This document shows positions 1 to 5,626 of a stretch of DNA of 5,626 nt, piece after piece. The stretch comes from Myxococcales bacterium (GTDB lineage Bacteria; Myxococcota_A; Polyangia; Polyangiales; Polyangiaceae): positions 1 through 5,626 of the forward strand of contig JAAFHJ010000348.1 of NCBI GenBank assembly GCA_013298325.1, written 5' to 3'. The notes beneath the pieces are model-generated. The model did no database searches. It saw only the letters and a program-made list of their open reading frames with translations, and was not told the origin of the DNA. Position numbers and translations under genes: made by a program. How positions within the stretch are numbered: the first letter of the stretch is position 1; each line of letters opens with the position of its first letter.

Positions 1-1221
1 GTCCGTGAGCGAAACCTCTACCGCGGCGACGGGGAGACGAACACGACCCACTACGGGCAGCACCTCGACGACAATCGGATTTCCCGGATCTGGACCGAGC
101 TCCTTGAGAGCTCACGCTTCGATGCACGCAAAGAGGAAATCGCCCGCTTCAATGCGGAATCTCCGCGCATCAAACGGGGAATCGCCATTACGCCGGTGAA
201 GTTCGGCATCTCGTTCACGGCGACCTTCTTGAACCAGGCCGGCGCCCTCGTCCTCATTTACCGGGACGGCACCGTCCAGGTGAACCATGGCGGCACCGAG
301 ATGGGGCAGGGGCTCTATACGAAGATGCTCGGCGTCGCCGCGCGCGAGCTCGGAGCCGACCCTTCCACGATCCGCGTGATGAAGACGACGACCGACAAAG
401 TCCCGAACACGTCGGCCACTGCCGCGTCGGCCGGGGCCGATCTCAACGGCCAGGCGGTCGCCGATGCCTGCCGCCAGCTCGTGGAACGCCTTCGGCCGGT
501 CGCCGCCGAACTCCTCGCGGCGAAGCTGGAAAAGCTCCCGCGCGACATCGCCTTCGAAGAGGGCTTTGTCTTCGAGCGGAGCCAGCCGGCGGTTAAGGTC
601 CCCTTCGGAGAGGTCGCCGAGCGGGCCTATTTCCAGCAGATCGCCCTCTCAGCGACCGGCTTCTACCGGACGCCCGGCATCGGCTACGACAAGGCAAAGG
701 GGAAGGGGAAACCGTTCTACTATTTCGCCTACGGGGCAGCCGTTTCTGAGGTGGAAATTGACGGGTATTCGGGAATGAAGCGCGTCCGCGCCGTCGACAT
801 CCTGCACGATGTTGGCGAGTCGTTGAACCCGTCGATCGACCGCGGTCAGATCGAGGGGGCCTTCGTCCAGGGCATGGGCTGGCTCACCGCCGAAGAGCTC
901 GCCTGGAACGGCAAGGGGCGCCTCCTCTCCCACTCGGCGAGCACCTACCAGATCCCCTCGATCGGCGACGCGCCGGAACATTTCCAGGTCTCGCTGCTCC
1001 CGAAGGCACCGCAGGCGGGGACGATTCACGGCTCGAAGGCGGTCGGTGAACCGCCGCTCATGCTCGCGATTTCCGTCCGCGAAGCGCTCCGGGATGCCGT
1101 CTCTGCGTTCGGCGAAGCCGTCGATGGCAGCCGTGCGGTGCCGCTCGGGTGCCCGGCGACCCACGAGGCGATCTTCGCGGCGATTCAATCGCGCATCGGC
1201 CGCGCAGAAGCGGCCGAATAG
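1..1221 (+). CDS. xdhB: Xanthine dehydrogenase molybdopterin-binding subunit (XdhB), C-terminal part, 5' truncated by window edge
   Basis: The frame is open from base 1 to a TAG at 1219-1221 (406 residues). The first codons already read as XdhB (ERNLYRGDG..THYGQHL), so the gene starts outside the window and the ATG at 196 is internal. XdhB proteins are usually about 770-800 residues, so roughly the last half is present. It matches the second molybdopterin-binding region of the xanthine oxidase family: KFGISFT near residue 67, NHGGTEMGQGLYTK (about 95-108), TTDKVPNTSATAAS.GADLNG, and GSKAVGEPPLML, whose Glu (fragment residue 350) corresponds to the catalytic base (Glu1261 in bovine enzyme). 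The upstream GGFGGKE and substrate Arg regions lie outside the window. The enzyme oxidises hypoxanthine and xanthine to urate in the cytoplasm, together with the FeS/FAD subunit XdhA, presumably encoded upstream. No frameshift is seen. Assignment to XdhB rather than another molybdenum hydroxylase rests on close motif agreement. Confidence 0.95.
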   Translation, partial: VRERNLYRGDGETNTTHYGQHLDDNRISRIWTELLESSRFDARKEEIARFNAESPRIKRGIAITPVKFGISFTATFLNQAGALVLIYRDGTVQVNHGGTEMGQGLYTKMLGVAARELGADPSTIRVMKTTTDKVPNTSATAASAGADLNGQAVADACRQLVERLRPVAAELLAAKLEKLPRDIAFEEGFVFERSQPAVKVPFGEVAERAYFQQIALSATGFYRTPGIGYDKAKGKGKPFYYFAYGAAVSEVEIDGYSGMKRVRAVDILHDVGESLNPSIDRGQIEGAFVQGMGWLTAEELAWNGKGRLLSHSASTYQIPSIGDAPEHFQVSLLPKAPQAGTIHGSKAVGEPPLMLAISVREALRDAVSAFGEAVDGSRAVPLGCPATHEAIFAAIQSRIGRAEAAE

Positions 1222-1245
1222 GCGCAAAACAATGGGGCTAGTATT

Positions 1246-3237
1246 CTAGTTGCAGGCCCTGGGCTGCGCACTCCGGAAGTCGCAGCCCTTTCCGCCGCTT
1301 GCTTCGTTGCATTCTGCAGGCAAAAACGTCGTCGGCTTTCCATCCCAGCAGCTGCGGGCCCAGCGCGTGATCTGCGCGCGGGCCGCCTTTCCGGCCGGCG
1401 TATTGCACGCCGCGAAGCCGTGGGCGCCGTAGCCGGGATCGAAGGGGACCTGGTACTGGGCGAGGGCGACGCCAGCGCCGTCGACGCGCTCGACGCCCTC
1501 GATGCCGACGATCGGCTGGAGGGCCGGCGTGAGCATTTTTGCGTGGAGTGCGCGCCCGAGGAAGGCGGTGCCGATGTTCGGAACGACCGGGTCGTCGATG
1601 CTCTCTTGGAGGATGTAGAAGGGCTCGCCGGCGGTGTCTTTCTCGACGACATCGGCCCAGACCGAGCTGTCGACGCCGTCGAGTTGGGTCTGCGCGTAGC
1701 CGATGGCGAGGCGGAGATCGACGAAGGTGCCGTAGCTCGCGGAGAGCAATGCGGCAGCGTTGTCGAAAATAATTGATTTTACAAGGAAATGGGCCCAGCC
1801 CCCCGCGGGGACGTTGAAAGCGCCGTAACGGATCGTCGGGTCGGCGAAGGTGACGACGGAGCCCATGATCCCACCGAGTGAGCCGCCGGCCCAGATCGGT
1901 TCTGCCGGGTTCGGGCGGCGCCCCTTCGCCGGATTGGCGATGTTCTGGGGGCCGAGGGTGTCGGCGGCGAGGAGGTCGCCGAGCTTCGTCTCCAGCATTT
2001 TCTGCATCGCCGCGCCGTTGACGAGCGACTGGAGGAGCCGCCCGAGGACGCCATGGGAGCCGGAGAGCGACTGGACGAGCGTCGTGATGTTTCCGAGGGC
2101 GGTCTTGTCGGTCCAGCCATCGAACTCGTAATTCGACTTGCCGGCCCCTTCGAGGGCGAGATCGGCGTCGAAGGCGTCGTCGTCGACGTTCCCGCCCGCA
2201 CCGTGCCCCCAGAACACCATCCGGTAGTCGCCGGTGCCGCGCGGGATCATCACGCGGAAAGGTGCATCCTGCACCCCTTGCGCGATCGGCTTCCCGGCGT
2301 CGTCGAAGGTGAGGTGGTACTTTTCGCCTGTAAACTTAGGCACTCCCGAGAGGTGCCCGCGCACGATCGCGAGGACGGGGCCGCTGTCGAAGGTCGTGAC
2401 TTTGTCGGCGACGGCGGTGACCTTTCCGTCCACGACCGCCTGCTCGGCCGCCTTTCGCGCCGCCACGATCGGGAGCTTCGGCGTCTCCGCCTCGCGGGTC
2501 GTGAACTCGGTGAGGCGCACGACGTGGGCGAGGTCGACATTCGCCTTCTTCAGGGCGGCCCGCGTTGGCGCGTAATAGGCGCGCAGATCGGCCTCTTCTT
2601 GGCTTGCCGGTTCGGCGCGCTCAAGGGCGATGAGAAGTGCGCGATTTGCGTTAAGTTTTGAGGTTTTGGCAACGCCGTCGTCGTCGGTGACGGTCACGGT
2701 TGCGTCGTCGGTAACGACCCCGATGTAGTCGTGTTTCGGCGCGTACGGTGCGAGCGGGTAGAGCACCAAGAGGCTCTCCTTGCCGGCCGTCGACACGTCG
2801 TCGGCGGTCACGACCTCGGTCCGCTGGGGAATCTTCGCCCCAGTCGCGGCGTCGATCAGGGACCCCGCCTTGTCGAAGAGGACCGGATCTACCGTGCCGA
2901 TCGCCCCAAAGAAAACCGGCTGAACCCGGGAAAATCCCTCGGCGCGGTTGATGAGCGACGGTTCGTCGTCGGTCCCGAGGAGGGAGCTTTTGTTCATCGC
3001 CACGCGGATCGACGTCGGGCTCGTCGCGTCGGCCTTTGCGTAGTGGTTCGACGGAAACGGGAGGATGCAGCGCGTGTCGTCGGTCGGGCCGCAGGCGAGC
3101 GTCAGCGGCGTCCGGTCGCCTTCCGCGCGGGGCGTTGCGTCGTAGGTCGTGCTGCAGCCGCCCCCGGCGACGGACAGGGCGACGACAAACGGGATAACGG
3201 CGGCAGAAAGCGGAGCAAAGGTGCGGCGGAACTTCAT
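1246..3237 (-). CDS. Predicted secreted lipoprotein with alpha/beta-hydrolase (lipase/esterase-like) catalytic core
   Basis: This is a 663-residue protein; ATG at 3237-3235, TAG at 1248-1246. The N-terminus has Arg4-Arg5, a hydrophobic stretch (about 7-24) and Cys28 preceded by AGGG. That fits the general lipoprotein signal pattern, though position -3 is Gly rather than Leu, so lipidation is likely but not certain. Residues 49-66 contain CGPTDDTRC then LPFPSNHY; an LPFP(S/N) motif is common near the start of large secreted bacterial lipases. The hydrolase signs come later: HGAGGN at 345-350 (candidate oxyanion loop), the nucleophile elbow GGSLGG with Ser453, DDPVVPN with Asp548/549, and YGAHGF with His606, giving a Ser-Asp-His triad in the right order. 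Seven mature-part cysteines (49, 57, 611, 630, 643, 652, 662) suggest disulfides outside the cytoplasm. A weak GAGG lies about 10 bases before the ATG. It is convergent with xdhB and divergent from the copper genes. The substrate cannot be read from the sequence and the exact family is not recognised. Confidence 0.88.
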   Translation of the reverse strand: MKFRRTFAPLSAAVIPFVVALSVAGGGCSTTYDATPRAEGDRTPLTLACGPTDDTRCILPFPSNHYAKADATSPTSIRVAMNKSSLLGTDDEPSLINRAEGFSRVQPVFFGAIGTVDPVLFDKAGSLIDAATGAKIPQRTEVVTADDVSTAGKESLLVLYPLAPYAPKHDYIGVVTDDATVTVTDDDGVAKTSKLNANRALLIALERAEPASQEEADLRAYYAPTRAALKKANVDLAHVVRLTEFTTREAETPKLPIVAARKAAEQAVVDGKVTAVADKVTTFDSGPVLAIVRGHLSGVPKFTGEKYHLTFDDAGKPIAQGVQDAPFRVMIPRGTGDYRMVFWGHGAGGNVDDDAFDADLALEGAGKSNYEFDGWTDKTALGNITTLVQSLSGSHGVLGRLLQSLVNGAAMQKMLETKLGDLLAADTLGPQNIANPAKGRRPNPAEPIWAGGSLGGIMGSVVTFADPTIRYGAFNVPAGGWAHFLVKSIIFDNAAALLSASYGTFVDLRLAIGYAQTQLDGVDSSVWADVVEKDTAGEPFYILQESIDDPVVPNIGTAFLGRALHAKMLTPALQPIVGIEGVERVDGAGVALAQYQVPFDPGYGAHGFAACNTPAGKAARAQITRWARSCWDGKPTTFLPAECNEASGGKGCDFRSAQPRACN

Positions 3238-3271
3238 GATCGGGCGGCCTCAGTCATGCCACGATCACAGG

Positions 3272-3314
3272 CGCATCGCACGCGCAAGTCCCGAAAAAAA
3301 TGCGCCGCGATGCG
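3272..3314. repeat. 8-bp perfect inverted repeat, CGCATCGC / GCGATGCG
   Basis: CGCATCGC at 3272-3279 is the exact reverse complement of GCGATGCG at 3307-3314. The arms flank the A-tract with a 27-base spacer. The left arm region can alternatively pair with another site: GGCGCAT at 3270-3276 matches ATGCGCC at 3300-3306. It could be an operator dyad or an RNA stem in the chaperone leader. The region is rich in GCG/CGC words, so chance pairing is a real alternative. Confidence 0.45.
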
Positions 3315-3328
3315 TTGTTGTTGCGCGT
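3280..3328. repeat. 8-bp perfect inverted repeat, ACGCGCAA / TTGCGCGT, interleaved with the previous one
   Basis: ACGCGCAA at 3280-3287 is the exact reverse complement of TTGCGCGT at 3321-3328. Its left arm directly abuts the left arm of the 3272-3314 repeat, and its right arm lies six bases after that repeat's right arm, so the arms run A-B-A'-B'. As RNA this is the topology of an H-type pseudoknot; as DNA it could be two overlapping operator dyads. No function is demonstrated. Confidence 0.45.
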
Positions 3329-3357
3329 CTCGGTGCCATTCCGTAGGCGCTAGGTTC

Positions 3358-3579
3358 ATGAGCATCCGCTACGCACTTACGATTGAAGGAATGCACTGTG
3401 GCGCCTGCGTTCGACGGGTGCAGCATGCACTCACCGAGGCGGGGGCGACCGAAGTCACGGTCGCCCTCGGGCAGGCGGAGGCGACCGTCGACGACGTGCC
3501 CGAAGGGGAACTCCGAAGGGCCGTCGAAGATCTCGGCTTCCCCGTTTCCGGCGTCGCCGCGATCGCTGGCGACGCGTGA
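3358..3579 (+). CDS. Small HMA-domain copper chaperone (CopZ/Atx1-like)
   Basis: This 73-residue protein is a single heavy-metal-associated domain, the usual size for CopZ-type chaperones. The metal site is GMHCGAC at residues 11-17, with Cys14 and Cys17 as the predicted Cu(I) ligands. The fold pattern is intact: strand YALTIEG, helix after the CxxC (VRRVQHALTEAG), strands EVTVALGQAEATV, helix ELRRAVEDLGF. The frame stays open far upstream, but that part is antisense to the hydrolase, and the ATG at 3358 puts the first beta strand exactly where HMA domains begin, so I chose it. The ribosome-binding site is weak (TAGG close to the start). Its TGA at 3577-3579 overlaps the GTG of the following ATPase. 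The likely role is binding cytoplasmic Cu(I) and passing it to that pump. Specificity for copper over another soft metal is inferred from the domain and neighbour. Confidence 0.88.
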   Translation: MSIRYALTIEGMHCGACVRRVQHALTEAGATEVTVALGQAEATVDDVPEGELRRAVEDLGFPVSGVAAIAGDA

Positions 3580-5626
3580 CGCCGACCGATCCCGGCGCTG
3601 CGATCGTCGTCCCGGTAGGCGGGATGACCTGCGGCGCCTGCACGGGGGCTGTAGAGCGCGCGGTCGGCCAGGTGGCTGGGGTCGTCGGCGCGGCGGCGAG
3701 CCTCGAAACGCGTGCAGTACGCATCGAAATGGGGGCCGACGGCGACCGCGACGCGATCGCGCTTGCCGTCGTAGCTGCCGTCGAAAAAGCCGGCTATGCC
3801 GCCGAGATACCTGATCCTGACGGCGATGAGGCGACACGCATTCGTGCACGGGATCTCGCCGAGGCGAAGGAGGCCTCCGCCCTCTTCCAGCGCTCCCTCG
3901 GGGCGATCGGAATCGGTGTACTCCTCATGCTTCTGGCGCCGCTGTCGATGGACCGCAGCCACGTGATGCATGCAGATGCCATGCATCGAGGGATCGCAAA
4001 CCTGTTCACGGCGGTCGCTCCGGTCGTCTACCGGGCGCCGCCGGAGGCCTACCTGGCGGCGTCGTGGACGTTGGCGCTCGGCACGCTGGCCCTGGTCGGT
4101 CGTGCGCCGTTCTGGCGCGCCTTCAAAGCGGCGCGGGGCGGCCACGGAACGATGGACACCCTCGTCGTCTTATCGGCCCTCGCATCGCTCGCCCTCTCGG
4201 CGGCGACGCTCGCCGCCCCGATGCCCGAGTCCTACCTCGACGGCGCGGTCATGGTATTTGGTTTCACGGGGCTTGGCCGGGCCCTCGAAGCGCGCGCGAA
4301 GCGAGCGACCGGGAGCGCGTTGGTCTCCCTCGCCGCACTGACCGTCGACGACGTCACCGTCCTCGACGAAAGTGGCGCGGCGAAGACGCTCCCACGCGCG
4401 CTCCTCCGAAAGGGGGATCGGCTCCGGATTTTGCCGGGGGCCCGCATTGCCGCCGATGCCATCGTGTCCAGCGGAACGAGCCGCATCGATGAAGCGAGCC
4501 TGACCGGCGAGCCGTTGCCGCGGACGGTGACCGTCGGCGACAAACTTGTGCAGGGTACACTTAACTCCGACAGCCCCCTCGATGCGACGGTGATCGCGGC
4601 TGGTCGCGATGGGACGTTGGGGCGACTCCTGACGGCCCTCGAACTCGCAAGTACGGAAAAAGCATCTGGATTTGGCTGGGTTGACGGGATCGCCGCACGC
4701 TTCGTCCCGGCGCTTCTTGCCGTCGCCACGCTTGCCGCACTCGGGTGGTGGATCTTCGGCGCCGGCGGGGCGTACGCGGCCCGCATCTTCGCCTCGGTCG
4801 TCGCCGTCGCCTGCCCATGCGCCCTTGGCCTCGCGATTCCGATCGCCGCGTCGGCGGCGACGACACGCGCCGCGAAAGCGGGCCTCTACGTCCGTGGTGC
4901 CCGCGCCTTCGCGAAGATCGGCGACGTTCGCCACCTCGTTTGCGACAAGACGGGCACGCTCACCGTTGGGGCGCCAACGGTTGCATCCTGCACGTGGTTT
5001 CCGGCCGCCGACGAACCGCCGCACACGCGCAAGGCGGTCTACGAAGCGGTGAAGGCCCTCGAAGGGAAGAGCGAGCACGTCCTCGCGAAGGCGCTGGTCG
5101 CGTGGGCGGATGCGTCGGGGAAGCCCCGTCTACGGCCGGCTCGGGACGTCGTCGTGACCCCCGGCCGCGGCCTCGCCGGGACCATCGACGGGATCCGCTG
5201 GGCGATCGGCGACGCAACCTTTCTTCCGCCGGAAATGCAGCAAAGCGTGGGAGCTGCCTCGGTGTTTGTCCTCGCCGGCGGCGCCCCCATTGCCGCCCTC
5301 ACGCTCACCGACGAAGTGCGACCCGAGGCCGCGGAGCTCGTGCGCGCCGCCCATGCAGAAGGGTGGAAGGTGCATCTATTTTCTGGGGACCGGTCACCGG
5401 CGGTCGCCGAGATCGGGGAGGCGCTTGGCATCGACGACGCGCGCGGAGGCATGCTCCCTGCCGACAAGGCGGCGGCGATTCGCGCGCTCCGCGACGGCGA
5501 CAGCGTCGTAGCGATGATTGGGGACGGATTGAACGACGCGCCTGCCCTCGCAGAAGCCGATTTGTCGCTTGCACCGGGGGGCGCCGTTGCGGCGAGTCTT
5601 GCCGTCGCCGACGTGGTGTTTTTGCG
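3576..5626 (+). CDS. Copper-type P1B heavy-metal-translocating ATPase (CopA/CcoI-like), 3' truncated by window edge
   Basis: The frame is open from GTG at 3576 to the window end (683 codons, no stop); the start shares GTGA with the preceding stop, and ATG 3624 would cut into the metal site. Domains in order: HMA with GMTCGAC (16-22; Cys19, Cys22) ending near Gly73-Tyr74; TM1 about 108-124; His/Met-rich loop 125-138; TM2 about 158-175; TM3 from Met193; TM4 about 223-240; actuator domain with TGE at 310-312; TM5 from 376; TM6 with CPC at 413-415; phosphorylated Asp457 in DKTGT; SEHV at 499-502 where SEHP is usual; GRGLAG at 530-535; SGD at 603-605; GDGLND at 649-654. About 60-120 residues, including the last two membrane helices, are missing. 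It should use ATP to move Cu(I) out of the cytoplasm, fed by the adjacent chaperone. CopA (detoxification) and CcoI/FixI (oxidase assembly) both remain possible, so no symbol is given. Confidence 0.93.
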   Translation, partial: MTPTDPGAAIVVPVGGMTCGACTGAVERAVGQVAGVVGAAASLETRAVRIEMGADGDRDAIALAVVAAVEKAGYAAEIPDPDGDEATRIRARDLAEAKEASALFQRSLGAIGIGVLLMLLAPLSMDRSHVMHADAMHRGIANLFTAVAPVVYRAPPEAYLAASWTLALGTLALVGRAPFWRAFKAARGGHGTMDTLVVLSALASLALSAATLAAPMPESYLDGAVMVFGFTGLGRALEARAKRATGSALVSLAALTVDDVTVLDESGAAKTLPRALLRKGDRLRILPGARIAADAIVSSGTSRIDEASLTGEPLPRTVTVGDKLVQGTLNSDSPLDATVIAAGRDGTLGRLLTALELASTEKASGFGWVDGIAARFVPALLAVATLAALGWWIFGAGGAYAARIFASVVAVACPCALGLAIPIAASAATTRAAKAGLYVRGARAFAKIGDVRHLVCDKTGTLTVGAPTVASCTWFPAADEPPHTRKAVYEAVKALEGKSEHVLAKALVAWADASGKPRLRPARDVVVTPGRGLAGTIDGIRWAIGDATFLPPEMQQSVGAASVFVLAGGAPIAALTLTDEVRPEAAELVRAAHAEGWKVHLFSGDRSPAVAEIGEALGIDDARGGMLPADKAAAIRALRDGDSVVAMIGDGLNDAPALAEADLSLAPGGAVAASLAVADVVFL

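Larger units (their letters stand above)
3238..3357. promoter_or_regulatory. Divergent intergenic region between the hydrolase and the copper chaperone
   Basis: These 120 bases separate two divergent start codons, so promoters for both genes are expected here. I cannot place a convincing -35/-10 pair on either strand. Visible elements are a seven-A tract at 3294-3300 in otherwise GC-rich DNA, several perfect inverted repeats around it (listed separately), and a weak TAGG at 3351-3354 just before the chaperone ATG. No CueR-type or CopY-type copper-regulator operator was recognised. Confidence 0.5.

Noticed and set aside
649..1227. 192-codon minus-strand frame opposite xdhB
   Set aside because: The plus strand here encodes clear XdhB sequence; the antisense product is Arg-rich with no family resemblance.
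1222..1268. Possible bidirectional terminator between convergent xdhB and the hydrolase gene
   Set aside because: Only a four-base CTAG/CTAG pairing (1239-1249) and an imperfect TGCAGGCCC/GGGCTGC pairing without a workable loop; no stable GC stem followed by a T run on either strand.
1781..1884. AAGGA followed by ATG on the plus strand within the hydrolase gene
   Set aside because: The Shine-Dalgarno-like bases are too close to the ATG, and the frame closes after about 30 codons with no recognisable product.
2731..3357. N-terminal extension of the chaperone frame upstream of 3358
   Set aside because: It is antisense to the hydrolase start region, Arg-rich and domain-free; the HMA domain begins directly at the ATG at 3358.
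3265..4145. Overlapping minus-strand frames opposite the chaperone and pump N-terminus
   Set aside because: Low-complexity Arg-rich translations opposite two well-supported HMA-containing genes.
4170..5078. 302-codon open frame on the minus strand opposite the ATPase
   Set aside because: It is antisense to a gene with full P-type ATPase motifs; its Arg/Gly/Ala-rich translation has no recognisable domain. Such long shadows are normal in GC-rich genes.
1..5626. CRISPR arrays, tRNA/rRNA genes, insertion-sequence ends or a defence system
   Set aside because: No regularly spaced repeats, cloverleaf or conserved rRNA segments, transposase motifs or terminal repeats were seen; nearly all bases belong to the four genes described.

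Overview
The window is GC-rich DNA (roughly two thirds G+C by eye) that is almost entirely coding, with G/C-biased third codon positions and many long non-coding shadow frames. The gene style, including a large cysteine-rich secreted lipoprotein with an LPFPSN motif, suggests a high-GC Gram-negative such as a myxobacterium (Myxococcota). That placement is inference only; no rRNA or other marker is present.

Layout: (1) 1-1221, plus strand, is the C-terminal half of a xanthine dehydrogenase molybdopterin-binding subunit (XdhB), cut by the left edge. (2) 1246-3237, minus strand, is a 663-residue predicted lipoprotein with an alpha/beta-hydrolase catalytic core (GGSLGG nucleophile elbow, late Asp and His). 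It is convergent with xdhB, with a 24-base gap. (3) 3238-3357 is a 120-base divergent intergenic region with a seven-A tract and overlapping inverted repeats. (4) 3358-3579, plus strand, is a 73-residue heavy-metal-associated (HMA) protein of the CopZ/Atx1 copper-chaperone type. (5) From 3576 to the right edge, plus strand, is a P1B-type heavy-metal ATPase with its own HMA domain, a CPC membrane motif, DKTGT and GDGLND. It begins at a GTG that overlaps the chaperone stop codon and is cut by the right edge inside or just after the P domain.

Genes 4 and 5 form a tight, translationally coupled copper-handling unit: the small chaperone would deliver Cu(I) to the membrane pump. The pump mixes CopA-like and CcoI/FixI-like signatures. 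It also has a Val where the nucleotide-binding SEHP motif normally has Pro, and a His/Met-rich first extracytoplasmic loop. The xdhB fragment (purine catabolism) and the hydrolase have no evident functional link to the copper pair. I see no tRNA, rRNA, CRISPR, insertion sequence or clearly new multi-gene system here.
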